Part shown: piece by piece, positions 8,036 to 14,804 of the stretch | Numbering within the stretch: position 1 is the stretch's first letter | Layout: every line of letters starts with the position of its first letter | From: CAZVEV01 sp964625865 | GTDB lineage: Bacteria; Planctomycetota; Phycisphaerae; SM23-33 | Assembly (NCBI GenBank): GCA_964625865.1 | Contig: CAZVEV010000078.1 | Span: 1 to 21,151, forward strand | Length of the DNA stretch: 21,151 bases | Direction: 5' to 3' | Notes under the pieces: model-generated | Told to the model about the DNA's origin: nothing | The model's input: the letters and a program-made list of their open reading frames with translations, nothing else | The model's database searches: none | Made by a program: the position numbers and the translations under genes

Positions 8036-9106
8036 TTACACGTTGAAACGGAAGTTGATCACGTCGCCGTCCTGGACGGGGTAGGTCTTGCCTTCCAGGC
8101 GGACTTTCCCGGCGGCCTTGGCGCCTTTCATGTCGCCGTTTGCGTACAGATCGTCATAGGCGACGGTTTCCGCTCGGATGAATCCGCGGGCGATGTCGGA
8201 GTGGATTTCTCCGGCGGCCTCGACGGCCGGCGTGCCGGAAGGGACGGTCCAGGCGCGGCACTCGTCGTCGCCGACGGTCAGGAAACTCACCAGCTTCAGC
8301 GCGCTGTAACAGGCGCGGATCAGGCGGTCGCTCGCGGACGCCTCCAGGCCCAGGTCGGCCAGGAATTCGGCCCGCTCGTCGGGGGGCAGTTCGGCAAGCT
8401 CCTGCTCGATCCGGGCCGACAACTGTATGCAGGGACAGCCGCCGACCTGCTCCGGCCCGGGCGCCGCGGCCTCGTCCTCGCCGCAGTTCAGCACGATGAG
8501 AATGGGCTTCTGCGACAGGAAGGCGAAGCTGCGGATGAGCTTGTCCTCGGCCTCCGAGGCGATGGCCTCGGCGATCGGCTTCTCGTTCTCGAGGGTCTCG
8601 CAGAGGCGCTGCATCAGTTCCAGTTCGCGCTTCTGCTGGTCATGCTTGCCCGTGGGCTTGCGCATCGCGGCCTCAAGCTTGGCCACGCGATTGGTCACCT
8701 GCTCGAGGTCCGCGAAGATCATCTCGCTGAGCAGTTCTTCCACGTCGGCGGCCGGGTCCACGCGGTCGCGATAGGCCGCTACCGTATCGCTCTGGAAGCC
8801 GCGGACGACGAAGACGAGCATGTCGCTCTGTCGCATGGCCATCCAGTGCGTCTTGGCGCGGCTTCGCCCGGCGGCGTCGGACAGGTCGAAGCCGGGCAGG
8901 TCGAGGAACTCCAGTTCGGCCGGCGTGGTCTTCTTGGGGTTGTACTGCTCGCTGAGCCAGACCAGTCGCGGGTCGGGCACCTTGACGACGGCAAGGTGGG
9001 GCTGGTCGGGCCTGTGCAGATCCACGCCGCTTCCGGCCGCCGCGGCGACCGCGGCAAACAGGGCGCTTTTTCCGGACGATGCCGGTCCGATCAGTGCCAC
9101 ACGCAT
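8036..9106 (-). CDS. Divergent YchF/OLA1-like P-loop NTPase with C-terminal TGS-like domain
   Basis: 356 residues, close to the usual length for YchF (about 363). The C-terminal domain is clearly YchF-type (DUF933/TGS): AWTVPSGTPAVEAAGEIHSD, GFIRAETVAYDD and the end LEGKTYPVQDGDVINFRFNV. The NTPase half is divergent. The P-loop reads GPASSGKS (residues 7-14) instead of GLPNVGKS. G3 is DLPG (69-72), and the usual AGLVKGAS-GEGLGN stretch after it is missing. The ATP-selective NxxE motif remains as NCGE (207-210). A coiled-coil insert lies at about 120-180. Canonical YchF is a ribosome-associated ATPase involved in stress and translation control; this copy may be a lineage-specific paralogue. 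The ATG at 9106 has GAGGTGA about 8 nt upstream. Related direct repeats flank the gene on both sides. No separate promoter was recognised. Confidence 0.85.
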   Translation of the reverse strand: MRVALIGPASSGKSALFAAVAAAAGSGVDLHRPDQPHLAVVKVPDPRLVWLSEQYNPKKTTPAELEFLDLPGFDLSDAAGRSRAKTHWMAMRQSDMLVFVVRGFQSDTVAAYRDRVDPAADVEELLSEMIFADLEQVTNRVAKLEAAMRKPTGKHDQQKRELELMQRLCETLENEKPIAEAIASEAEDKLIRSFAFLSQKPILIVLNCGEDEAAAPGPEQVGGCPCIQLSARIEQELAELPPDERAEFLADLGLEASASDRLIRACYSALKLVSFLTVGDDECRAWTVPSGTPAVEAAGEIHSDIARGFIRAETVAYDDLYANGDMKGAKAAGKVRLEGKTYPVQDGDVINFRFNV

Positions 9107-9120
9107 AGTCTTGTCACCTC

Positions 9121-9210
9121 AGAGTTAAAGGTCAACGGTCACGAGTTAAAGGTTAACGACCGGAAGCACGTCCGCAACCTATAACCTCTAACCTTCAACT
9201 CTGAACCTCT
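9121..9210 (+). repeat. Intergenic repeat C: second copy of the heptamer-arm/core repeat
   Basis: Lies between the transglutaminase stop codon and the YchF-like start. The left arm has two related 21-bp units (9122-9142 and 9143-9163), each beginning GAGTTAAAGGT. The right arm has inverted units (AACCTATAACCTCTAACC). GAGTTAAAGGTTA at 9143-9155 pairs with 9189-9201 at 12 of 13 positions. The core (9155-9180) matches the repeat B core at 22 of 26 positions, and AGTTAAAGGTC occurs in the left arm of both copies. Confidence 0.8.
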
Positions 9211-9222
9211 GACTCGTCCGAT

Positions 9223-11529
9223 TCATCCGGCCAGTTGGCGCTGGAACTGTTCGACGCGGGCGGCGGCGCGGGCCAGTTCGTCATCGTTTGCGGCGAGACG
9301 GCCCCAGCGCAGGCGGTAGTACAGGGCGATCAGTTCATCGATGTCCTGGGGGGGCAGCGTGAGCGTCTCGGCGGCCTGGCGGGCCCACTGGCGGACGGTC
9401 AGTTGTTTGGCCCACGGCGGCCCGTGCCGGGTCAGCAGGTCAAACAGCGTCTTTGCGAACTCGAACTGGGCGGCGGGAACGGCCTGTCCGGCGTCGACAA
9501 GCTTGCGGCGTTTGCGGCGTCTCCTGACGGCCCGGACAATGAGCAGGACCTCGACGGCCAGTCCCAGGGAGCAGACCCCGATGGCCAGACGGAACAGCAG
9601 GCGGTCCACCACGCCACTGACCACCAGGTTGACGAAGCTCTCAGCGACGGCTTGCGCCATATCGGATAGCGCCCGACCGACCGCGGCCAGCGCGTCGCGA
9701 ATCCGTTTGGCCAGCGCTTCCCGCGCCGCCGCGTCATACTCGATGATCTTCTCGTGCCAGAACGCCTTGGCGCTGTTCCACAGGCCGGCTAGCCATCCGG
9801 TTGTCTGGTCCCCCGTGCCGCGGCCGGCCGCCGGCGTGGCGTCGATGATGACCCAGCCTCGCGAGGGCACGTAGACCTCGGTCCACGCGTGGGCGTTGCG
9901 TTCACGCACGACGAACTTGCCCCCGGTCCCGCCTGCGCTGGAGGCATGGAACCCCTGGACGTAGCGCGCCGGAACGTTGAGGTGGCGACACATCACCGTC
10001 AGCGCCGAGGCGAAGTACTCGCAATGGCCTCGTTTGAGATAGAACAGGAAGTCCTCAACGCCGTCGCGGCTTCCGGTCGCGTCGGTCAGATCCAGCGTGT
10101 AGGAGCACCGTTTTCGGAGGTTGTCCGCGAGGCGGTCTGCAATACGGAGACACCTTTCGTCGTCGGGCGTGGCGCTCGTGGCGTCCGGGTCCGCCAGGTC
10201 GGCGCACCATCGTTCAGCCAGCGCCGCCACGTTCGGGTGTGTGTAGACCCGGGCATGCACGGTCCGGGAACCGACCAGCGGCGGCGGCGCGTTGTCCATC
10301 ATCGCTGCCACGGCCGCCGCGTAGGCCGGCTGCCTGTCGGCCCGACGCGGCGACGTTTCGGGTCGAACGTACACGCGGTACACCACGTCCTCCAGGCTGC
10401 CCAGACGCACCTTCACATCGCTCGGGACCCGAAGACGGAACGTACCATCGACTTCGAGAACCGACGGCGTCATGGCCAGGGCGGCCGAAGGATCGCCGGT
10501 CAGGTCCACTCGTCCGTAATCGTCCCAGGCCCCGACGAACTCCACGTGCCCCGCCGGCGGGGTGGCGAACAGGGTTGTCAGGTAGTTCGCTTTCATGACG
10601 ACCTGCTGCACGGCGGCGGCCGGTTCGTCCATCGTGGCATCGACCGGGCGCAGCCGGTCGTACGGAGAGCCGATCTGTCCCGGGATCCAGTGCGAGTCGG
10701 TATACGTGTAAAAGACCTTGCCCCGCATGTACGCGCTGACCGGTCCGCCCTGCTGGGTAACGGTCATGACAATCCGGTCTGACTGGTAGATCTTCCTGGC
10801 CTGGCCCAGCTTCGGCACGGCCGCCATGCCCGAACTTCGCGAAAGGATGCCCGGCGTGTTGCCCCACGCCTCGCCGCGCGGCGCCAGGAGGAACAGGACC
10901 GTCCCCACCAGGAGCATCCCCGACAGGGCCAGCGCCGCGTATCGACGCAACGGTCCGCCGGGCCAGTGGATAGTCAGTCCCGACGCGTGGGCCTCACGGC
11001 TCGCGGCGTCCTGGCCATTGGCTGCCGCCGCATCCAGGCCCCGCTTCAGCGTAAACACGCAGGCCGCGTAACACGCCAACGCCAGGTACACCACGAGCGT
11101 GACGGCAAACCACAACTCGTTCGACAACAGGATACCGACGACCATGACCAGCGTGCTGAGGACCATCACCTGCACGTAGTCGCGGTTGGTCTTGCGCTCG
11201 AAGAGCTTGCACAACTGGATCAGGATCAGGTAATGCCCCAGCGACAGCTTCATGTCCCCGCCCTTCATCAACAACTCCGCCAGCAGGACGAGGCTCGCCA
11301 GGACAACGGCGATGTTGATGTAGAGGCGGCGAAGGGAGATCTCCTTCTGGTGCCGCACGGCCAGCAGGTTGGCCACCACCGCGACCGTGGCGGCCCCCAG
11401 GTACAGCGCGCTGCCCTCAATCACGCTGAGCGCCATCGCGCCCAGCCAGATCATCGCCAGCAGGGGGCGCTCGATCCGGCGCCGCTCGTCGAAGAGCATG
11501 TCGGTTTGCGAGAAGCTCCTCAGGGGCAT
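9223..11529 (-). CDS. tgpA: TgpA-type membrane transglutaminase-like protein (DUF3488-transglutaminase-DUF4129)
   Basis: 768 residues in the TgpA architecture. N-terminal hydrophobic helices lie within residues 24-160 plus about 196-216 (DUF3488). A large extracytoplasmic segment then carries a transglutaminase-like domain, a further helix lies at about 646-666, and a DUF4129-like cytoplasmic tail ends the protein. The papain-like catalytic triad is complete: Cys503 in KRGHCEYFAS, His547 in RERNAHAW and Asp563 in GWVIIDATP. Family members are thought to act on periplasmic peptide or cell-wall substrates; TgpA of Pseudomonas aeruginosa is essential, but its substrate is unsettled. The ATG at 11529 overlaps the end of the DUF58 gene by 10 nt, suggesting translational coupling. 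With the MoxR and DUF58 genes it forms a widely conserved cluster. The symbol is given by architecture, not by a tested orthology. Confidence 0.92.
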   Translation of the reverse strand: MPLRSFSQTDMLFDERRRIERPLLAMIWLGAMALSVIEGSALYLGAATVAVVANLLAVRHQKEISLRRLYINIAVVLASLVLLAELLMKGGDMKLSLGHYLILIQLCKLFERKTNRDYVQVMVLSTLVMVVGILLSNELWFAVTLVVYLALACYAACVFTLKRGLDAAAANGQDAASREAHASGLTIHWPGGPLRRYAALALSGMLLVGTVLFLLAPRGEAWGNTPGILSRSSGMAAVPKLGQARKIYQSDRIVMTVTQQGGPVSAYMRGKVFYTYTDSHWIPGQIGSPYDRLRPVDATMDEPAAAVQQVVMKANYLTTLFATPPAGHVEFVGAWDDYGRVDLTGDPSAALAMTPSVLEVDGTFRLRVPSDVKVRLGSLEDVVYRVYVRPETSPRRADRQPAYAAAVAAMMDNAPPPLVGSRTVHARVYTHPNVAALAERWCADLADPDATSATPDDERCLRIADRLADNLRKRCSYTLDLTDATGSRDGVEDFLFYLKRGHCEYFASALTVMCRHLNVPARYVQGFHASSAGGTGGKFVVRERNAHAWTEVYVPSRGWVIIDATPAAGRGTGDQTTGWLAGLWNSAKAFWHEKIIEYDAAAREALAKRIRDALAAVGRALSDMAQAVAESFVNLVVSGVVDRLLFRLAIGVCSLGLAVEVLLIVRAVRRRRKRRKLVDAGQAVPAAQFEFAKTLFDLLTRHGPPWAKQLTVRQWARQAAETLTLPPQDIDELIALYYRLRWGRLAANDDELARAAARVEQFQRQLAG

Positions 11530-12740
11530 ACGGCGTCCTCCGTGAGGGTCTCGACGACGCTCGTGCTTCGCAGCGAAGCGCCGCTTCGCAGAGTCGTATC
11601 GGCAAAGACCTCGTCAATCCGGTCTGCTCCGACGACCGTCAGGTGCCTGCACGACCGGCGGACCCCCGCCAGCAGGGGCCCGGGCAGGTTGGCCCGGGGC
11701 GTCAGGACCACGACCTGCGCCTGGCGCAGCATGTGGCGCGAGCTGCAGGCCACCACCTCGTCCAGCGCGACGGTCGTGTTGGCGTCGACGCTGCTGAGCG
11801 CATCGAGCAGGTCGTTTCTCTGCCCGCGCCCGGACCCGAGGCGCAGGGCGACCGCCCCGTCGCCGCGCGCCAGGGCCATCCCCACCTGGTACCCGCGGAC
11901 GAACGCGTGGTCGATCAGGGTAGCCGCCAGGCGCAGCACGCGCTCGCGCCGGGCCTGGCCGCCGTCCGACGCGTCGGGCCAGTGCGTGTCGACGATGACC
12001 CAGAGCGCTTCGGGCAGGGGGCGGGCCATCTCCCGCACCACCGGCGCCCGTCGGGTGGCCGATCGGCGCCAGTGGATCCATCGCGGAGAGTCGCCGGGGC
12101 GATACTCGCGCAGGCCGAAGAACTCATCCGACCCGCCGGAGACCTGGCTGGGCGGGGCCGACGAGGTCTCGACCGCCCCGCGGTGGAGGAGGCGCTGCCT
12201 GAGCCTGCCCCGCGCGGGCCAGACCACCATCTCCGCCGGCTGACGAATTCGCCTGCGGGCGCGGACCAGCCCGAACGGAAACGTCGTGGCCAGCAAGACG
12301 CCCTGGAGTTTCACCCGCCCGCGATGCAGCGGCGTCAGGCGCCCGCCGGCGCGAAACCGGCCTCCCGCGCGAACGTGCATGCAGTAGCCCCCGGCGGCCT
12401 GAACGCCGTCGGGGTCGGTCTCGGCGACCGTAAGCGAGAGGCATGAGCCGCCCTTGCGCGTGTTGGTGACGTGATAGCCCACGCTGACGGTCTGGCCCTG
12501 CCACGTCCGGGCCGGGGCCGACCGTGCCACGCGCACCCCTGCCAGCGTCCGCCCCGCCAGTGTGATCGACACCATCAGCGCGCCCATCATCACACCGAAC
12601 ATGACGAACATCAGGGGCGAGTCGATGTTCCTGACCGACGCGACCCCGATGAGCACCGCGACGATCAGAAACAGCCACCCCGCGCGCGTCAGGCGCAGGT
12701 GAATCGCTCCGAGTCGCGGCGCTTTACGCTTCGATGCCAC
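11520..12740 (-). CDS. DUF58 domain membrane-anchored protein
   Basis: 406 residues from the GTG at 12740. Two hydrophobic segments (about 19-34 and 42-62) follow a basic N-terminus. Then come a beta-rich region and the DUF58 signature REYRPGDSPRWIHWRRSA (211-228), followed by a VWA-like fold containing LWVIVDTHW. Family members accompany MoxR ATPases and are proposed clients or adaptors in envelope assembly. An in-frame GTG at 12746 is an alternative, but GGGAG at 12748-12752 stands 7 nt from 12740 and only 1 nt from 12746, which favours the shorter form. The start is 19 nt after the MoxR stop, and the stop overlaps the transglutaminase start. The C-terminal 25 or so residues contain the in-frame 36-bp palindromic repeat (LRSGASLRSTS). 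Confidence 0.9.
   Translation of the reverse strand: MASKRKAPRLGAIHLRLTRAGWLFLIVAVLIGVASVRNIDSPLMFVMFGVMMGALMVSITLAGRTLAGVRVARSAPARTWQGQTVSVGYHVTNTRKGGSCLSLTVAETDPDGVQAAGGYCMHVRAGGRFRAGGRLTPLHRGRVKLQGVLLATTFPFGLVRARRRIRQPAEMVVWPARGRLRQRLLHRGAVETSSAPPSQVSGGSDEFFGLREYRPGDSPRWIHWRRSATRRAPVVREMARPLPEALWVIVDTHWPDASDGGQARRERVLRLAATLIDHAFVRGYQVGMALARGDGAVALRLGSGRGQRNDLLDALSSVDANTTVALDEVVACSSRHMLRQAQVVVLTPRANLPGPLLAGVRRSCRHLTVVGADRIDEVFADTTLRSGASLRSTSVVETLTEDAVCP
11559..11594. repeat. Intragenic 36-bp palindromic repeat, copy 2
   Basis: Matches the reverse complement of 6051-6086 at 35 of 36 positions. It sits in the last ~80 nt of the DUF58 gene and is read as roughly TLRSGASLRSTS. Relative to the coding strand it is in the opposite orientation to copy 1, so the two copies encode unrelated peptides, both without stops. 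Confidence 0.8.
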
Positions 12741-12759
12741 GGTCACACTCCCAGCGCGG

Positions 12760-13695
12760 TTACTGCGGGGCCGGTATCGTCTCCAGTATGCGCGCGAAGA
12801 CCGCCTCGCCGGCCAGGGCCAACCCGTCGTGAGTGAACGCTTCGGTCATCAGGCGGTGGGCACAGACGGGGGCGGCAAGGTCCTTCACGTCGTCGGGAAT
12901 CACGTACTCCCTCCGCGCCAGCAGGGCCGACGCCCTGGCCGCCTGCGCCAGGGCCAGGGCCCCGCGCGGCGAGATGCCGATCGTCAGTTCCTCGCTGGCC
13001 CGCGTGGCGGCGGCGATGGCGAGGATGTACTCGACGATCGCATCGTCCATTCGCACGGCCGGCACGTCGGCTTGCAGGGAAAGCACGTCGGCAACGCTCA
13101 TCACCGGCTCGAGCGCTCCCAGGCGCGTCTGGGCCGGCCGCGTCCGAAGGATCTCGCGCTCCGTGTCGCGGTCCGGATACCCTATCCGCACGCGGATCAT
13201 GAAGCGGTCGAGCTGGTTCTCCGGCAGGAAGTACGTGCCCTCGAAGTCGTAGGGGTTCTGGGTGGCCAGCACCATAAACGGCGGGCCCAGCGGATAGGTC
13301 TTGCCGTCCGTCGTCACCTGCCACTCGTTCATCGCCTCCAGCAGGGCGCTCTGCGTCCGGGGCGTGGTGCGGTTGATCTCGTCAGCCAGCACGATGTGGG
13401 CGAAGATGGGCCCGGGCTTGAACGTGAATTCGCCGCTGGTCGAATCGTAGATGCTCACGCCCAGGATGTCGCTGGGCAGCAGGTCGGGCGTCAGTTGGAT
13501 ACGGTTGTATGTGCAGTCGATGCTGCGGGCCAGCGCCTGGGTCAGCACGGTCTTGCCCACGCCCGGGGCGTCCTCGATCAGCACGTGTCCCCCGGCCAAC
13601 AGGGCCACCAGCACCTGCCTGACCGCCTGGTCCTTGCCCAGCAGCACCGATTCAAGGTTCTGCCTCAGCGCGTCAAGATTGTCCGCTTCGGTCAT
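12760..13695 (-). CDS. moxR: MoxR-family AAA+ ATPase
   Basis: 311 residues, typical for MoxR. Walker A is DAPGVGKT (42-49), Walker B IVLADE (101-106) followed by INRTTPRTQSALLEAM, sensor 1 is ATQNP (144-148), the arginine-finger region follows in ENQLDRFM, and sensor 2 is GISPRG (240-245). MoxR proteins are chaperone-like ATPases that act on partner proteins, often DUF58 or VWA proteins. The ATG at 13695 has GAGGA 5 nt upstream; the frame stays open to 13737, but that extension is low-complexity and lacks a ribosome site. It is the first gene of the MoxR-DUF58-TgpA operon, downstream of an extended -10 promoter with a leader of about 60 nt. Confidence 0.95.
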   Translation of the reverse strand: MTEADNLDALRQNLESVLLGKDQAVRQVLVALLAGGHVLIEDAPGVGKTVLTQALARSIDCTYNRIQLTPDLLPSDILGVSIYDSTSGEFTFKPGPIFAHIVLADEINRTTPRTQSALLEAMNEWQVTTDGKTYPLGPPFMVLATQNPYDFEGTYFLPENQLDRFMIRVRIGYPDRDTEREILRTRPAQTRLGALEPVMSVADVLSLQADVPAVRMDDAIVEYILAIAAATRASEELTIGISPRGALALAQAARASALLARREYVIPDDVKDLAAPVCAHRLMTEAFTHDGLALAGEAVFARILETIPAPQ

Positions 13696-13765
13696 CGCAT
13701 TCCTCGTCGCCGATCGCCCGCCCCCGCCCGCCAACACCGTCGACCGCGTGATCGACTGTCGAATG

Positions 13766-13774
13766 ATTATAGCA
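13766..13774 (-). promoter_or_regulatory. Extended -10 promoter for the moxR operon
   Basis: On the minus strand the sequence reads TGC-TATAAT, a perfect extended -10 (TGnTATAAT). No good -35 lies 16-18 nt upstream, as is usual for extended -10 promoters. The predicted start near 13759 gives a leader of about 63 nt to the moxR ATG. Confidence 0.65.
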
Positions 13775-13828
13775 GCAAACCCCGTCGCCCGCGACCGCAG
13801 CTATCCGGCCAGCCCCCTCCAGAACGCC

Positions 13829-13850
13829 CGAGGCCGCGGCCTAAGCGACA
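13829..13850 (+). repeat. Palindromic upstream motif, copy 1
   Basis: The segment contains the palindrome AGGCCGCGGCCT and continues into AAGCGAC. It matches 19267-19288 with one mismatch over the first 21 bases. A second short match (cggcYacggggcg) lies 66-67 nt further on in both places. It stands about 117 nt upstream of a plus-strand promoter. Confidence 0.55.
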
Positions 13851-13945
13851 TTCAGGCGCTCAGAGGGTCCCGGGGGTACCCCGCGCGAGGAAACACGGCC
13901 ACGGGGCGGCTACGCGGTTCAGTGGGGAAGCCCAGGCGCAGGCGC

Positions 13946-13975
13946 TTGTCTCTCTCTGCCGCTGTTTGGTATGAT
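13946..13975 (+). promoter_or_regulatory. Sigma-70-like promoter for the DUF6717-like gene
   Basis: TTGTCT at 13946-13951 and TATGAT at 13970-13975 are separated by 18 nt. The expected start near 13982 gives a leader of about 58 nt before the ATG at 14041. Confidence 0.6.
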
Positions 13976-14040
13976 CAATAGAGTAGGGGCAGGTGGCAAC
14001 CGGTTTTCGGGTCTAGATTTGCGGGTGAAGGTGAGAAGGC

Positions 14041-14742
14041 ATGACGCACGTTGATCTGGCGATGTTCGTTCCGTTGGCGATTGCGCTGGTGTTCTGGTGT
14101 CGCGGCGTCTGGAAGGCGAGCAAGGGGGACTTGAACTTCAGCGCCGTGCTGTTTGCCGCCTGCGCGGCCGCTTACGTCGCCTTCTACAGGCTTACCGTGC
14201 TGACGGACGTGCTTTGGATTTTCATGCTGGTCTGCGCGGCGGCGGCTGGCGGGGCGGCGGTCGTTCGGTGGAGGCGGTCGGCGTCGCCGAGATTCGCCGC
14301 GTCGTTCGCGGCGGCGGCGCTGTGTCTCGCCTCGCTGTTGTTCGTGGGCGAACGCCAGTGGCTGCTGCCGTCGAACTCCCTGCTGGTCATCCAGCCCTAC
14401 CGCAGCGCCGGGACGTGGGTCTTCGACGATCCGCGGGTCGGCCTGAAGGCAGAACCCTTCGTCTCCGGGATCCCTGAGCTGATCGACAAGCTGGTAGCCG
14501 ACGCGGAGATCCCGGACGCTGACAAGGGTTTTCGCCTGACGTTCTCGTCGCAGCCCTTCCCGGGTCACCAGGCGGTGGTCGTCTGGCGCCGCTCGGAGGG
14601 GGCCGGCAACTGGTACTACTCGCCGAAGTACGACATGGAAGGCTGGCTGTGCCCGGCGCTGTTCAAGTACTTCAAGCGCGCCCCGAAGGAGATCTACGTC
14701 AAGGCCGAGGCGCTCGGCCCGGTCCCCGCGAGCACACGGTAA
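14041..14742 (+). CDS. Membrane protein with DUF6717-like C-terminal domain
   Basis: 233 residues. Three or four hydrophobic helices (about 5-20, 37-53, 56-75 and 87-103) lead into a soluble C-terminal domain of about 115 residues. This contains PYRSAGTWVFDDPRVGLKAE, PFVSGIPELIDKLV, FRLTFSSQPFPGHQ, NWYYSP, GWLCPALFKYF and APKEIYVKAE. The pattern resembles the uncharacterised DUF6717 family seen in Planctomycetota and some other phyla, usually as a stand-alone soluble protein; here it follows a membrane region. The family name is from memory of the conserved blocks and should be treated as probable. GGTGAG lies 6 nt before the ATG. It has its own promoter and a hairpin immediately after the stop, so it is probably monocistronic. 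Function unknown. Confidence 0.8.
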   Translation: MTHVDLAMFVPLAIALVFWCRGVWKASKGDLNFSAVLFAACAAAYVAFYRLTVLTDVLWIFMLVCAAAAGGAAVVRWRRSASPRFAASFAAAALCLASLLFVGERQWLLPSNSLLVIQPYRSAGTWVFDDPRVGLKAEPFVSGIPELIDKLVADAEIPDADKGFRLTFSSQPFPGHQAVVVWRRSEGAGNWYYSPKYDMEGWLCPALFKYFKRAPKEIYVKAEALGPVPASTR

Positions 14743-14743
14743 C

Positions 14744-14775
14744 CCCGGCGCGCCGGGATTGTCGTTTCTTGTTGT
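14744..14775 (+). terminator. Intrinsic terminator after the DUF6717-like gene
   Basis: A 14-bp perfect palindrome CCCGGCGCGCCGGG (14744-14757) begins 1 nt after the stop codon and is followed by a T-rich tract (ATTGTCGTTTCTTGTTGT). The tail overlaps the -35 of the next promoter, a compact terminator-promoter junction. Confidence 0.55.
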
Positions 14776-14797
14776 AGCAATGCGGCCGCGGTATAGT
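14769..14797 (+). promoter_or_regulatory. Promoter of the HIT-dGTPase operon, likely leaderless
   Basis: TTGTTG (14769-14774) and TATAGT (14792-14797) have an ideal 17-nt spacer. A start 6-8 nt beyond the -10 would fall at 14803-14805, on the ATG at 14805. No Shine-Dalgarno precedes that ATG. Confidence 0.7.
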
Positions 14798-14804
14798 GCC
14801 CGTC

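Larger units (their letters stand above)
13696..14040. other. Divergent intergenic region between moxR and the DUF6717-like gene
   Basis: This 345-bp gene-free stretch holds a minus-strand promoter for moxR (13766-13774), the 22-bp palindromic motif shared with 19267-19288, a short hairpin CGGGG-GTA-CCCCG (13871-13883 region), a plus-strand promoter (13946-13975) and a leader with GGTGAG 6 nt before the ATG at 14041. Short ORFs cross it but lack support. Confidence 0.6.

Noticed and set aside
7938..9210. Integron attC sites around the YchF-like gene
   Set aside because: Heptamer arms look superficially like attC simple sites, but GTTRRRY/RYYYAAC pairs in the right layout are missing, the arms are multi-unit arrays, and no integrase is present.
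3137..9210. CRISPR array
   Set aside because: Units are 7 bp and contiguous, with no regular spacers of 30-40 bp and no cas genes.
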